A stretch of 64,000 nucleotides of DNA, from NCBI RefSeq assembly GCF_021295395.1, contig NZ_JAIWOU010000003.1:1-64000 (forward strand), read 5' to 3'. The notes below the pieces were generated by a model. It did not search any database. It had not been told where the DNA came from and was given only the letters and a program-made list of their open reading frames with translations. The stretch comes from Komagataeibacter sp. FNDCR2 (GTDB lineage Bacteria; Pseudomonadota; Alphaproteobacteria; Acetobacterales; Acetobacteraceae). This document shows positions 44,495 through 53,973 of this stretch, piece after piece. Position numbers and translations under genes: made by a program. Within the stretch, counting starts at the first letter, position 1, and the number at the start of each line of letters is the position of its first letter.

Positions 44495-46039
44495 ATGGAT
44501 CTGGGATCATCGCTATCAATAGCCAATAGCGGACTGAGCGCGATTGATTACGAGCTGTCCGTAACGTCCCAGAACGTCTCGAATTCGGGAACGTCAGGGT
44601 ATGTCAGCGAGACGGCGAATGTGTCCTCGGCCGTGGCGGGTGGCAGCGGGACAGGCGTCCATGTCGCCGCGACGACGTTGAACGTGAACAATGCCCTGCA
44701 GACCGCCCTTTACGGCCAGAATGCCCAGGTCGCCGCATATACGGCGACAAGCAACTCGCTGGCCGCCGTATCGGCCCTGCAGGGGTCGACATCGGCGGAT
44801 TCAGGCAGCACGGATACGCTTTCTGACCTGCTTGGTAATGTGCAGAGCGCCCTGACAACACTGACCTCGACCCCGCTGGACAGTTCCGCCCAGGCCGGTG
44901 TCGTCTCCAGCGCGCAGTCCCTGACCTCCTCCATCAATACACTTTCCACGACCTACACACAGCAGCGCCAGACCGCGGAAGACAATGTGGTCTCGACGGT
45001 CTCCACCATCAATTCCGATCTGACGAACATCGGCGCGCTGTCCAAGCAGATCATGAGCCTCAAGGCGACTGGCGCGGATACGGCCGATCTCGAGAACCAG
45101 CGCCTCGGGATCATGACCGACCTGTCATCCGAACTGTCGGTGACATTCTCTGAAACATCGAATGGCGACATGATTGTCCGGACGGCGGACGGGACCGAAC
45201 TTCCGACCCGCCCGGACCAGATGGGGCAGAGCGATACGAGCGTCACCCTTCCCAGTTCCACATGGCCCCTGTCCACGTCCGATGTTTCCGTCACATCGGC
45301 GGGTTATTACAGCACCGGGGATTCCTCTTCGCAGATTCCCGGGATTACGCTGGGGGGCAAGGATATCACCTCCCACCTTACGGGCGGGACGCTGGGGGCG
45401 AATATCACACTGCGTGATGTGACCTATCCGCAGATGCAGGCCCAGCTTGACTCATTCTCCTCCACGCTGGCCACGCGGTTCAACAGCGCCGGGCTTGACC
45501 TGTTCACGGATGGGACCGGGGCGGTGCCGTCGACCAATACGACGCAGGAAACGCCGGCTGGCATTGTTGGCCTGTCATCAACGCTGAGCGTCAATTCATC
45601 TTATGTGAATACCCCTTCATCGCTGACAACAGACAGCAGCACAGGGGCGACGGGCGATGTAACAGCCGTGACCAAAGTTCTGAGCACGGCATTCGGAACC
45701 AGCACGGATGATGTGAGCGGCAGCCTGGCGGCGCCGTCTTCCGATCTGGGGCCGACAGGCTCGCTGTCCACCGGATATTCAGGTACGCAGGGTCTGCTTG
45801 CCCTGGCCACGTCCCTTACTTCCAATCAGGCTTCAACCATTGCGCAGGCCAGTGATGGTCTGACCTCTTCCACATCGGTCCAGACGACGTTGCAGACCAG
45901 TGTCTCCAATGTTTCCGGCGTGAACGTGGATGATGAAATGTCCAAGATTGTCGCACTGCAGAATGCCTATACCGCCAATGCCAAGGTCATAACTGCCGTA
46001 CAATCGATGTTCACCGCACTACTCGACGCTATCGACTGA
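44495..46039 (+). CDS. flgK: Flagellar hook-associated protein FlgK
   Basis: A 514-residue hook-filament junction protein. LSIANSGLSAIDYELSVTSQ, VSNSGTSGYV and the C-terminal NVDDEMSKIVALQNAYTANA with KVITAVQSMFTALLDAID are conserved. I choose ATG 44495, with GGGGAAA close upstream; the frame runs to 44456 but without a signal. flgL follows after 20 bases. Confidence 0.94.
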   Translation: MDLGSSLSIANSGLSAIDYELSVTSQNVSNSGTSGYVSETANVSSAVAGGSGTGVHVAATTLNVNNALQTALYGQNAQVAAYTATSNSLAAVSALQGSTSADSGSTDTLSDLLGNVQSALTTLTSTPLDSSAQAGVVSSAQSLTSSINTLSTTYTQQRQTAEDNVVSTVSTINSDLTNIGALSKQIMSLKATGADTADLENQRLGIMTDLSSELSVTFSETSNGDMIVRTADGTELPTRPDQMGQSDTSVTLPSSTWPLSTSDVSVTSAGYYSTGDSSSQIPGITLGGKDITSHLTGGTLGANITLRDVTYPQMQAQLDSFSSTLATRFNSAGLDLFTDGTGAVPSTNTTQETPAGIVGLSSTLSVNSSYVNTPSSLTTDSSTGATGDVTAVTKVLSTAFGTSTDDVSGSLAAPSSDLGPTGSLSTGYSGTQGLLALATSLTSNQASTIAQASDGLTSSTSVQTTLQTSVSNVSGVNVDDEMSKIVALQNAYTANAKVITAVQSMFTALLDAID

Positions 46040-46059
46040 GCGGACAGGGGAAGACAGTC

Positions 46060-47154
46060 ATGAGTACTTCTATAGGGCAGTATGGTGATTCCGGCGCGTT
46101 TCGTATTCTCGACGCCGGGATCGATAGTATGACACAGACCCAGGAGAACCTTTCATGGGAGACGTCAGCGGGGACGCTGTCGGAAACCTATGCCGGGCTG
46201 GGCTCGAACCGGACGTCCGCCCTGAGCATCACGCCCCAGATTACGCAGGTTGAAGCCTGGCAGAACAACGTCACCAATGCGCAGAACAGCCTGACCGTTT
46301 CAGCTACCGCAGTCCAGCAGATCGTTTCCCTGGCCCAGAACCTGAACACGAATATCCTCAGTATCACCGGGTCATCCTCAAGTTCCACGATCTCGGATAT
46401 TGCGACCCAGGCCCAGTCCGCGCTGACGGACCTCGGTGCCACGCTCAATACCTCAGACGGTACGGGGTATGTTTTTGCCGGACAGGATTCAACCGAACCC
46501 CCGCTCACCAATGCCAGTTCGCTTGCAAGCGGGTCACTTGCGACGGCGATCTCTGCGGCCGTCAGCACGCTCGGCACTTCTGGCGCATCATCCGTCATGA
46601 CCGCGGCTACAGATGCGGCGAACAGCAATATAGGTTCGGTTTTCTCCTCCAGCCTGACCACCCTTTCCGGGGATGAAACGATTGCCGAAAAGGCGGCCTC
46701 GCTCCAGAAATCGGTCCTGACAGGCAGCAATACAGCAACCGAAGTGGGGATAGTCGCGACACAGGGGAGCGGTCTGACTTCGACCTCGCCCTCCACCGGA
46801 TCTCCCATCTATGACCTGATGCGTGATATGATGGTTGTCTCTTCCATGTCTGGAATGTCGAGTTCGACCAGCGGCTATTCCGATCTGGTCAGTCAGTTGC
46901 ACACATCCCTGCAGAGCACGATTGCACAGCTGACGGATATGGAATCGTCCGTCGGTGTGACGCAGGATAACCTGACTTCACAAACGACCCTCCTGTCCAG
47001 CATGCAAAGCATGATGACAACGCAGCTTTCCAATGCAAGGGATGCGGATATTGCTGCGGTCGCGACGCAGACATCCGCCCTCAACACCAGATTGCAGGCA
47101 TCCTATACCCTTGTTTCGGACATGAAGAGCATGTCGCTTGCGGACTATATCTGA
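46060..47154 (+). CDS. flgL: Flagellar hook-associated protein FlgL
   Basis: A 364-residue flagellin-like junction protein. The C-terminal segments NLTSQTTLLSSMQSMMTTQL and DADIAAVATQTSALNTRLQA, then SYTLVSDMKSMSLADYI, match the D0/D1 helix of FlgL. The N-terminus (QTQENLSWETSAGTLSETYA) is shorter and diverged. ATG 46060. It is co-transcribed with flgK. Confidence 0.88.
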   Translation: MSTSIGQYGDSGAFRILDAGIDSMTQTQENLSWETSAGTLSETYAGLGSNRTSALSITPQITQVEAWQNNVTNAQNSLTVSATAVQQIVSLAQNLNTNILSITGSSSSSTISDIATQAQSALTDLGATLNTSDGTGYVFAGQDSTEPPLTNASSLASGSLATAISAAVSTLGTSGASSVMTAATDAANSNIGSVFSSSLTTLSGDETIAEKAASLQKSVLTGSNTATEVGIVATQGSGLTSTSPSTGSPIYDLMRDMMVVSSMSGMSSSTSGYSDLVSQLHTSLQSTIAQLTDMESSVGVTQDNLTSQTTLLSSMQSMMTTQLSNARDADIAAVATQTSALNTRLQASYTLVSDMKSMSLADYI

Positions 47155-47287
47155 TAATCCGGCTTATCCCGTTTCCTGATCAGAAAGGGAACAGGCGGCC
47201 AAGGATTTTCAACATGGCGCCCCCTCCCGCATGGCCGGAGAGGGGCGTAGGCACCGGACAGGCTGATTTTCCTTCCGGGTGCCTGCT

Positions 47288-47803
47288 TTACCAGTATCCA
47301 CCGATCACATGGCGTGGCTGGTTTCCGCCCGGATCGGCGTTGGAAGACCATGCGCTCCAGTCCCACAAAGCCGTATCCCGCCTGTTTTCTGCCGCCATCT
47401 CCCGCAGATCCAGCAGAAACTGTGCGGATTTCTTCCCTTTCGAACTGGACGCGCTGACCAATCCGGTCAGCGTCCGGTACGCGGCTTCCGATCCCATATA
47501 GACGCAGCCACATCCGATTGGATCAGCGTAAAGATAGATCAGCCCCGTGGGAGAAGGACGATATGTAACCTGCCCCGGGGGCAGCGTGTTCATCATGGCA
47601 TAGCGCGCGGTCGTATCCGCCGTATGGGCAATGAACCCGGCCCGTGACAGTGTCATTCCCTCGTCCAGATAGGGTTTTGCTGGCGCCCCGCAACCCGCCA
47701 GGCTGATGGTGAGTAGCGCTGCCATGGCCGATGTCATGTAGCGCAGCGGTTTCCCGGCCAGGCTGTCGGAACACTTCTGTGGTTTGGTCTGGCTGTTGGG
47801 CAT
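47288..47803 (-). CDS. Putative lipoprotein of unknown function
   Basis: A protein of ~171 residues, if it starts at ATG 47803, or ~149 if it starts at 47737. A lipoprotein signal (AALLTISLAGCGAP, lipobox LAGC) is clear. The mature part has ARYAMMNTLPPGQVTYRPSP and LIYLYADPIGCGCVYMG, ending GNQPRHVIGGYW. The frame continues upstream to 48043, but that extension lacks a signal. It is convergent with flgL. Function unknown; it may be a periplasmic or outer-membrane envelope protein. Confidence 0.55.
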   Translation of the reverse strand: MPNSQTKPQKCSDSLAGKPLRYMTSAMAALLTISLAGCGAPAKPYLDEGMTLSRAGFIAHTADTTARYAMMNTLPPGQVTYRPSPTGLIYLYADPIGCGCVYMGSEAAYRTLTGLVSASSSKGKKSAQFLLDLREMAAENRRDTALWDWSAWSSNADPGGNQPRHVIGGYW

Positions 47804-48087
47804 GCGGGAAATGGGCCTTGATCTGGTCGGCGGGATCGCTGTCAGGAAACAGGCATCTGCTCCCACGACATGGGCTGGCAGGATACGGTAGTGGAGAATG
47901 AATAAAAAGTCCTGTCTGGGCGCGGCATAGGGGCAGGCCCGCTCCCCGCCGCCTGTGATTGCCGCCATGCCTGAGGTCTGTGTTCCCCTGGCGCTGACTA
48001 TGTGATAGGAACAAATAAAATTTGCATGCTGAATTTTCGCCAAAGCGTCGGGTACTGCGTGCGGACCACGAATGAAGGATTGAACTG

Positions 48088-48921
48088 ATGAGCATCAGCA
48101 ATGTCTCTCCGGTGTCCCTGTATCTTACCGCCGAGAAGGATGAGGGTACTGCGGCAGCGACCTATGCAAAGACGGATGCCACGGTTACCCACGAAATCTC
48201 CAGCTTCGAGAAGGAAGCGCCCTCCATCACATCGGCGGATGGCCTTCTCAAGAATTATTCGGCATTGCAGGTGGTTCTTGGCGCCTATGGTCTCGGTTCC
48301 ATTTCCGGGGAGACGGCGCTGGTCAAGGATCTGCTGACACAGGATCCCACCTCTTCCAAATCGCTTGCGAAATCATCGGGTAATGCCACCTGGCTCGCTT
48401 TTGCCGATGCGTTCAGCACATGGGGATCAAATGGCGGAACGGCGAGTGCGACGCCGTTTACGTCGGATACGATCAGTTCGATCGTATCAAAGTTTGAATA
48501 CACCCAGTACGAAGACGACGATCAGAATCAGGATAGCGGGGTAGGCAACGCGCTCTATTTCACCCGTACGATGACCAGCAGTAAAACGCTGTCACAAATC
48601 ATGTCGGATCCGACACTGCTGAAGGTGGTGGAGACGGTTTCCGGTTACGATCCTGACCAGTTTGGTGTGCTTGATTATAACGAACAGGTCGCCCTGCTGA
48701 AGAACAAGGTCAACCTGACGGACTTCTCCACCCCTGATGGAATCCAGAGATATGCCGAGCAGTATCTCGCCATGCTGCAGATCAATCCGCAGACACCGGA
48801 TAAGCCGACAACCATGCTGGATCTGTTCGGTGGGGATAACAGCGATGAAGGAATCATTGCCTTGTTTAACACGAACGGTTCCTCGTCCTCATCCGGCAGC
48901 ATGTATTCCGGGCTCTTTTAA
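48088..48921 (+). CDS. DUF1217-family flagellar-associated protein
   Basis: A 277-residue protein resembling DUF1217, a family found in alphaproteobacterial flagellar clusters. Its central part (ALYFTRTMTSSKTLSQIMSD, then YDPDQFGVLDYNEQVALLKN and LTDFSTPDGIQRYAEQYLAM) fits. It has no signal peptide, and its Ser-rich ends resemble those of proteins exported by the flagellar system. It lies 65 bases ahead of fliI on the same strand. The exact role is unknown. Confidence 0.75.
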   Translation: MSISNVSPVSLYLTAEKDEGTAAATYAKTDATVTHEISSFEKEAPSITSADGLLKNYSALQVVLGAYGLGSISGETALVKDLLTQDPTSSKSLAKSSGNATWLAFADAFSTWGSNGGTASATPFTSDTISSIVSKFEYTQYEDDDQNQDSGVGNALYFTRTMTSSKTLSQIMSDPTLLKVVETVSGYDPDQFGVLDYNEQVALLKNKVNLTDFSTPDGIQRYAEQYLAMLQINPQTPDKPTTMLDLFGGDNSDEGIIALFNTNGSSSSSGSMYSGLF

Positions 48922-48986
48922 GTTTTGAATTACGGGACTGACATACCCGGACAGGGATTTGCAGGCTTCCGGGGCAGGCACGCCCC

Positions 48987-50429
48987 ATGAGTGAAGAACC
49001 AGTCGCCGCATCTCCATTTGCCGAGGTAATGGCCGGTGTTCCCGGTATTATGGAAGCCATCCGCGGCGCCGTGGCCACGCCGCGGCATGATGTGCCCGTC
49101 GGGGTGCTTGAAGGTCAGGTGACCGGGCTTTCCGGCTTATCCGTGTCTCTCAGCGGCCTGGCGGACTTTACCGGGGTGGGCGATCGCGTATCCATCCTTG
49201 GTCTGGACGGGCGTGAAACCGATGCGGAGATCGTCGCCTTTCGTGGTGAAACGGCCATTGCCATGCCGTATGGATCGCTGGAAGGGGTCGGTTCCGGTTG
49301 CCGGGCAACATTCAGCCTGTTCGATCCGGCCGAAAGGACACGCCGGGCCGGGGGCACCCTGCTTGTCAATGATGGCTGGCAGGGCCGGGTTATAGACCCG
49401 ATGGGCCGCCCCGTGGATGGAAAGGGGCCGCTGCCCCCGGATGGAACGCCGCAACGGTTGCATGCCCCCCCGCCCGAGGCCGCGCGTCGGGCGCGGCTTG
49501 GCCCACGTATTGACCTTGGGGTACGCGTCCTCAACCTGTTTACAACCTGCCGCCAGGGACAGCGGCTTGGGCTGTTTGCGGGCTCCGGTGTGGGCAAATC
49601 CACCCTGATGGGCATGCTGGCCCGGTATACGGCCTGTGATGTCGCGGTTATCGCCCTGGTGGGTGAACGTGGCCGGGAGGTCCGGGAATTCATCGAGGAT
49701 GATCTCGGGCCCGAGGGGCTGGCCAGATCGGTCGTTGTTGTCGCGACCTCGGATTCATCCCCGCTGATGCGCCGGGAAGCCGCCTATACCGCCATGGCCA
49801 CGGCTGAATATTTTCGCGATCAGGGCAAGTCCGTACTCATCCTCATGGACAGTGTCACCCGGTTCTGTCAGGCGCTGCGCGAAATTGGCCTGTCATCGGG
49901 TGAGCCCCCGGCTACCCGTGGTTATCCCCCAAGTGTCTTTGCCGAACTGCCCCGCCTTCTGGAGCGCGCGGGCCCCGGTGCCGTCGGCCCGGATGGAAAG
50001 GCCGGGCAGATCACGGCCATGTTCTCGGTTCTGGTTGAAGGTGATGACCACAACGAACCGGTTGCCGATGCGGTGCGCGGTATTCTTGATGGCCATGTCG
50101 TCATGGAACGCCGGATCGCGGAAGCAGGCCGCTACCCGGCGGTCAATGTCCTGCGCTCCCTGTCGCGAACCGTGCCCGGATGCAACTCGACCGAGGAAAA
50201 CAGCCTCGTGCAGGAAGCGCGGGCCGACCTTGCCACCTGGGATGAAATGCAGGACATGGTCCGTCTGGGCGCCTACCGTGCGGGTAACGACCCCAAGGTG
50301 GACAAGGCCATTCGCGTGGCACCCGCCATTGAGGATGTGCTGAAGCAGAACCGTAACGAAAGAGCCACGCTGGCCGAAAGCTTTGATGCACTGGCCCATG
50401 CCCTTTCACCGCCATCCCCGGCATCGTAA
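48987..50429 (+). CDS. fliI: Flagellar export ATPase FliI
   Basis: A 480-residue hexameric ATPase that drives or prepares export substrates. Walker A is at ~196-204 (AGSGVGKST), and Walker B is in SVLILMDSVTRF. ALREIGLSSGEPPATRGYPP and DGHVVMERRIAEAGRYPAVN are conserved in FliI/YscN proteins. Its stop overlaps the fliJ start by one base (TAATG). Confidence 0.95.
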   Translation: MSEEPVAASPFAEVMAGVPGIMEAIRGAVATPRHDVPVGVLEGQVTGLSGLSVSLSGLADFTGVGDRVSILGLDGRETDAEIVAFRGETAIAMPYGSLEGVGSGCRATFSLFDPAERTRRAGGTLLVNDGWQGRVIDPMGRPVDGKGPLPPDGTPQRLHAPPPEAARRARLGPRIDLGVRVLNLFTTCRQGQRLGLFAGSGVGKSTLMGMLARYTACDVAVIALVGERGREVREFIEDDLGPEGLARSVVVVATSDSSPLMRREAAYTAMATAEYFRDQGKSVLILMDSVTRFCQALREIGLSSGEPPATRGYPPSVFAELPRLLERAGPGAVGPDGKAGQITAMFSVLVEGDDHNEPVADAVRGILDGHVVMERRIAEAGRYPAVNVLRSLSRTVPGCNSTEENSLVQEARADLATWDEMQDMVRLGAYRAGNDPKVDKAIRVAPAIEDVLKQNRNERATLAESFDALAHALSPPSPAS

Positions 50430-50848
50430 TGGACGCCAGAACACGGGCGTTACAGGCCCTGATCCGGCTCAGGCAGACAGAAGTGGATCAGGCGAAAAGC
50501 GCATTGTCCGAAGCGATGGGTAAGGAAAATGCAGCCATCGCCCATGTGGAAAGACAGCGCGCACTCATCGAAAGCGAGCGGGTCAAGGCCGCTTCCGGGC
50601 AGGTCTCGATGGATGATTTCCGCGTATGGCTGCCATCGGGAAAGGAAGCCGTCCAACAGGCCGAACATGCGCTGATCGCCGTCCGTCAGGTATCCGACCA
50701 GGCGCGTGAGGCGCTCATACAGGCCAATGCGGCCCAGAAAGCCGCCCAGGCGATCATGGACAGGCGGCTGGAGGAAGAAAAGGAAACCCTTGCCCGCCGC
50801 GAGCAGGCCGAGATCGACGATCTTTCCCGACGCAACAAAATGACCTAA
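50429..50848 (+). CDS. fliJ: Flagellar export chaperone FliJ
   Basis: A 139-residue protein that is almost wholly alpha-helical and predicted as an antiparallel coiled coil (LIRLRQTEVDQAKSALSEAM, then RRLEEEKETLARREQAEIDD), like FliJ, the stalk-like activator of FliI. Family sequence is poorly conserved. The call rests on size, coiled coil and overlap with fliI. Confidence 0.78.
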   Translation: MDARTRALQALIRLRQTEVDQAKSALSEAMGKENAAIAHVERQRALIESERVKAASGQVSMDDFRVWLPSGKEAVQQAEHALIAVRQVSDQAREALIQANAAQKAAQAIMDRRLEEEKETLARREQAEIDDLSRRNKMT

Positions 50849-50941
50849 CCGCCAGTCCTTTTCCCGTTCCCACCCCTTAAGGCTGCCTTATTGCGGCCCC
50901 CGACTGGTTTGATCCTTGAGAAAGTGGAAAGCGCCCGCTAT

Positions 50942-50961
50942 CGCTCTCTTAAAAGAGAGCG
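50942..50961. repeat. 20-bp palindrome between fliJ and the glycosyltransferase
   Basis: CGCTCTCTT and AAGAGAGCG pair perfectly around AA. It is followed by an AT-rich stretch but no T-run. It lies ~80 bases upstream of the glycosyltransferase start and may be an operator or a weak terminator of fliIJ. Confidence 0.5.
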
Positions 50962-51024
50962 CAATATAATCGTATTTGGGGGCAATCCGATTATATCGAT
51001 GGCCAGGAGCAATTGGGAAAGTAC

Positions 51025-51789
51025 ATGCAACAGACACAGCAGCCGGATGCGAAGATATTTATCGCCACACCATGTTTCGGTGGCATGGTCACACAGGAAT
51101 ACATGGAATCCATAGTCGCCTGCGCCAGCGTATTGCAGGTTCCGATGACCCTCTCCCTGCTGGGTGACGATGCCATGATCTCCCGGGCCCGTAATACCCT
51201 GCTGCACAAATTCCTGGTGCTGTCCGACGCCTCCCACATCCTGTTTATCGATGCCGATATCGGCTTCCCGGCGGAAGCGCCCGCCCGGCTTCTGGCGGCC
51301 GACAAGGATCTCATCGCCGGCCTGTATCCGATCCGGGACCGGTTCTGGGACAAGGCGACGCAGGAAAACATGCTGCATGGCGAATCACAGGAAACCGCTT
51401 CCCTGCGCTACGTGGGTGAGACCGAAGCCATGCACCAGACATGGGAGAAAGGGCCCCTGGTCAAAACCCATTACGCCGGGACGGGCTTCATGATGATCAG
51501 CCGCAAGGCGGTCTCCATGATGGTCAAAAGCTATTCCGAAACCGCGTACCGGCGTATCGACGCCCCCGGCAGCGAGGGAGACGGCCTTTACCATGCCCTG
51601 TTCGATGGCAGCATCGACCCCGATACCGGAACCTATCTGAGCGAGGACTTCACCTTCTGCCGCCGCTGGCGCGAAATCGGGGGAGAAGTCTGGGTGGATA
51701 CTTCCATCTCCCTGACGCATGCTGGACGCGCCTCATTCCGTGGCAACCCGTCATGTCGTGTAGGTATGGCACAATACAAGGGCGCATGA
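51025..51789 (+). CDS. GT-A-type glycosyltransferase in the flagellar operon
   Basis: A 254-residue protein with the N-terminal start KIFIATPCFGGMVTQEYMES and a DADIGFP motif (a DxD-type donor-metal site, about residue 78), and an EDFTFCRRWREIGGEVWVD block as in GT2-like enzymes. It has no membrane segment. It lies between fliJ and motB on the same strand, so a flagellum-linked role, such as glycosylating flagellin or another component, is likely. ATG 51025 is chosen; an in-frame TTG at 51013 has GGAGC just before it and is possible. Confidence 0.7.
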   Translation: MQQTQQPDAKIFIATPCFGGMVTQEYMESIVACASVLQVPMTLSLLGDDAMISRARNTLLHKFLVLSDASHILFIDADIGFPAEAPARLLAADKDLIAGLYPIRDRFWDKATQENMLHGESQETASLRYVGETEAMHQTWEKGPLVKTHYAGTGFMMISRKAVSMMVKSYSETAYRRIDAPGSEGDGLYHALFDGSIDPDTGTYLSEDFTFCRRWREIGGEVWVDTSISLTHAGRASFRGNPSCRVGMAQYKGA

Positions 51790-51807
51790 GACTGCGGATA
51801 GCACCAC

Positions 51808-52923
51808 ATGGCAAAAAACGATAACCATCCCGTCATAATCAAACGGGGTGATGACGAAGAACAGGGCGGGCACCACGGGGGCGCATGGAAGATCGCCTAC
51901 GGTGATTTCATGACCGCCCTCATGTCGTTCTTCCTTGTCATGTGGCTGCTCAACGCAACCACCGACGAGCAGCGCGCGGGCATCGCGGCCTTCTTCAATC
52001 CCATGGCGGAAAAAGGGGCGCATCTCCAGTCCACGGATGCGATGCTTGACGTTGATCCTTCCCCCCTTACGGGGGGGACTGTCGTCCGGCGCGTCATAGA
52101 TGGCAAGACGGTGGAACCGGAACAGAACGGCGACAAGGGGGGCCGTGACTCTCAGCAGACCTCGCTGCCGGGGGGATCGGATTCCGATGACATCACGCGC
52201 GGCCTCAAGACGCATCTTACGCCTTCCTCCCCCGCGATCATACCGATCGGGGGACCACAGAGCGGCGCCGCCAAAAGCGTAGGCTATGTTGGCGCGGAGA
52301 ACCCGGTGGCGGCGGCGTACGAACAGTCCAGGATCGAGCAGATGGCCGCGGGCCTCCAGAAAGCGGTCCAGGAAAATCCTGAACTCAAGGCATCCGCTCC
52401 CAACATGTCCGTTCATGTCGAACGTGATGACATCCGCATTGAACTGCATGACGCCAGCAACGCGCCGATGTTCGATAACGGATCGGCCGCCCCCAATCGT
52501 CTTGGCAGCCAGATGCTGGCGCAGATCGGCGCCTGGCTTGCGTCCATGCCCGAACGCATATCCATTATCGGTTATACCGATGCCGCACCCTACCGGGACG
52601 GTAGCAGCAGGTGGGGCATGTCCAACTGGACCCTCTCCGCGCTGCGGGCCGATCATGCCCGTGAAGTGCTGGTGCGCTCCGGCTACCCGGACCGTAACAT
52701 TCTGGATGTGTCAGGCCGCGCGGACAGGGATCTGGCCATCCCATCCGATCCCTCGGCCGCCGGGAACCGTAGGGTCGTGATCATCCTGCACAAACGCTAC
52801 CCGGACCCGGAAGCCAGTATTACGCCCGATATCACTCCCAGCCCCCTTCCGGCACCGGCACCGGCACCGGCACCGGCACCGGCACAGCCTGGCGCGAACG
52901 CGGGCGCGGGAACGCCAAAATAA
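51808..52923 (+). CDS. motB: Flagellar stator protein MotB
   Basis: A 371-residue stator subunit. The single helix YGDFMTALMSFFLVMWLLNA carries the proton-binding Asp33. A plug and linker follow, and the OmpA-type peptidoglycan domain is at ~230-335 (RISIIGYTDAAP, LSALRADHAREVLVRSG). A tail of Pro-Ala repeats is encoded by (GGCACC)n. The gene precedes motA, the reverse of the enteric order. Confidence 0.93.
   Translation: MAKNDNHPVIIKRGDDEEQGGHHGGAWKIAYGDFMTALMSFFLVMWLLNATTDEQRAGIAAFFNPMAEKGAHLQSTDAMLDVDPSPLTGGTVVRRVIDGKTVEPEQNGDKGGRDSQQTSLPGGSDSDDITRGLKTHLTPSSPAIIPIGGPQSGAAKSVGYVGAENPVAAAYEQSRIEQMAAGLQKAVQENPELKASAPNMSVHVERDDIRIELHDASNAPMFDNGSAAPNRLGSQMLAQIGAWLASMPERISIIGYTDAAPYRDGSSRWGMSNWTLSALRADHAREVLVRSGYPDRNILDVSGRADRDLAIPSDPSAAGNRRVVIILHKRYPDPEASITPDITPSPLPAPAPAPAPAPAQPGANAGAGTPK
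52851..52886 (+). repeat. Hexamer microsatellite in the 3' end of motB
   Basis: Five GGCACC units and one GGCACA in tandem encode the Pro-Ala repeat of the MotB tail. As the unit is six bases, length changes keep the reading frame. Confidence 0.9.
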
Positions 52924-53055
52924 ACAGGGCCGACACCCGGCAACATGGGGGTTCCTTACTATCAAAGCCGAAAAATGTTGCGTAGAAAGACTGTAAACCG
53001 CCGTTGGGGGAACCTCTGCCATGCGGCCCAAGTGGATGAAAGTGGAGACTGCTAA

Positions 53056-53937
53056 ATGCTTTTCCTCGGGGGGCTCTTCTTTGCGCTACTCTGTGTCTTC
53101 GGCTCGTTTGTAGCATCCGGTGGGGCACTGGCGCCCTTAGCCAAGTCAATGCCCTTCGAATTGCTGACGATCGTCGGCGCGGCCCTTGGAATATTCGTGA
53201 TGGGCAATTCCAAGGAGGCGCTCAAGCAGGCGCCCGGCTACCTGAAGCTGACACTCCACGGCGCGCGGTATGACAAGGCGGCCTATCTTGAACTGCTGGT
53301 CACGCTTTTCCGTTTCACGCGCCTTGCGCAGGCCAAGGGCAACATGGCGCTGGAAGAGCATATCGAGAACCCGGCGGAAAGCAGCATCTTCGCCATGTCC
53401 CCCAGCGTTCGTGATGATGTGGAAGTCCGCAACATGATCTGCGACTATCTTCGTCTGGTCAGCCTCAATATGGGTGACGCCTACCAGCTGGACGAGGTGA
53501 TGGCGCGTGAACTCAAGAAAAACATCACGGAAAAGCTGCATATGTCGGAATGCCTGCAAAGCATCGCGGATGCCCTGCCGGCACTGGGCATCGTGGCCGC
53601 CGTGCTGGGCGTGATCAAGACGATGGCGTCAATCAGCAAGCCCCCCGCCATTCTGGGCGCCATGATCGGTGGCGCCCTGGTGGGTACCTTCCTCGGCGTG
53701 CTTCTGTCCTATGGTGTCGTGGCCCCACTGGCGGGAAGGATGCGCGATGTGATAATGCAGGATGGGCGTTATCCGGATATCATCAGAATCGTTCTTGTGG
53801 CCCATCTGCAGGGTAATCCGCCACAGGTCAGTGCTGAAATCGGGCGCAAGGATATACCACACGCTTTCATGCCCACGTTCAGTGAACTTGATTCCATTCT
53901 TTCGGAATCATCAAACCCGCCGACAGGAACAGCCTGA
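53056..53937 (+). CDS. motA: Flagellar stator protein MotA
   Basis: A 293-residue inner-membrane protein with four helices (two at the N-terminus from MLFLGGLFFALLCVFGSFVA, two near 185-240). It has the conserved proline of PALGIVAAVLGVIKTM in TM3 and the cytoplasmic torque loop between (VTLFRFTRLAQAKGNMALEE, EHIENP). It forms the proton channel with MotB. It lies 132 bases after motB. Confidence 0.94.
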   Translation: MLFLGGLFFALLCVFGSFVASGGALAPLAKSMPFELLTIVGAALGIFVMGNSKEALKQAPGYLKLTLHGARYDKAAYLELLVTLFRFTRLAQAKGNMALEEHIENPAESSIFAMSPSVRDDVEVRNMICDYLRLVSLNMGDAYQLDEVMARELKKNITEKLHMSECLQSIADALPALGIVAAVLGVIKTMASISKPPAILGAMIGGALVGTFLGVLLSYGVVAPLAGRMRDVIMQDGRYPDIIRIVLVAHLQGNPPQVSAEIGRKDIPHAFMPTFSELDSILSESSNPPTGTA

Positions 53938-53973
53938 CCGGATGGGGATGCAGCCAGGAGCACGGAGTATCTG

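Noticed and set aside
47803-48043. Upstream part of the lipoprotein frame (to 251 residues)
   Set aside because: A lipoprotein signal starts only after residue ~100 of that frame, so the true start is internal.
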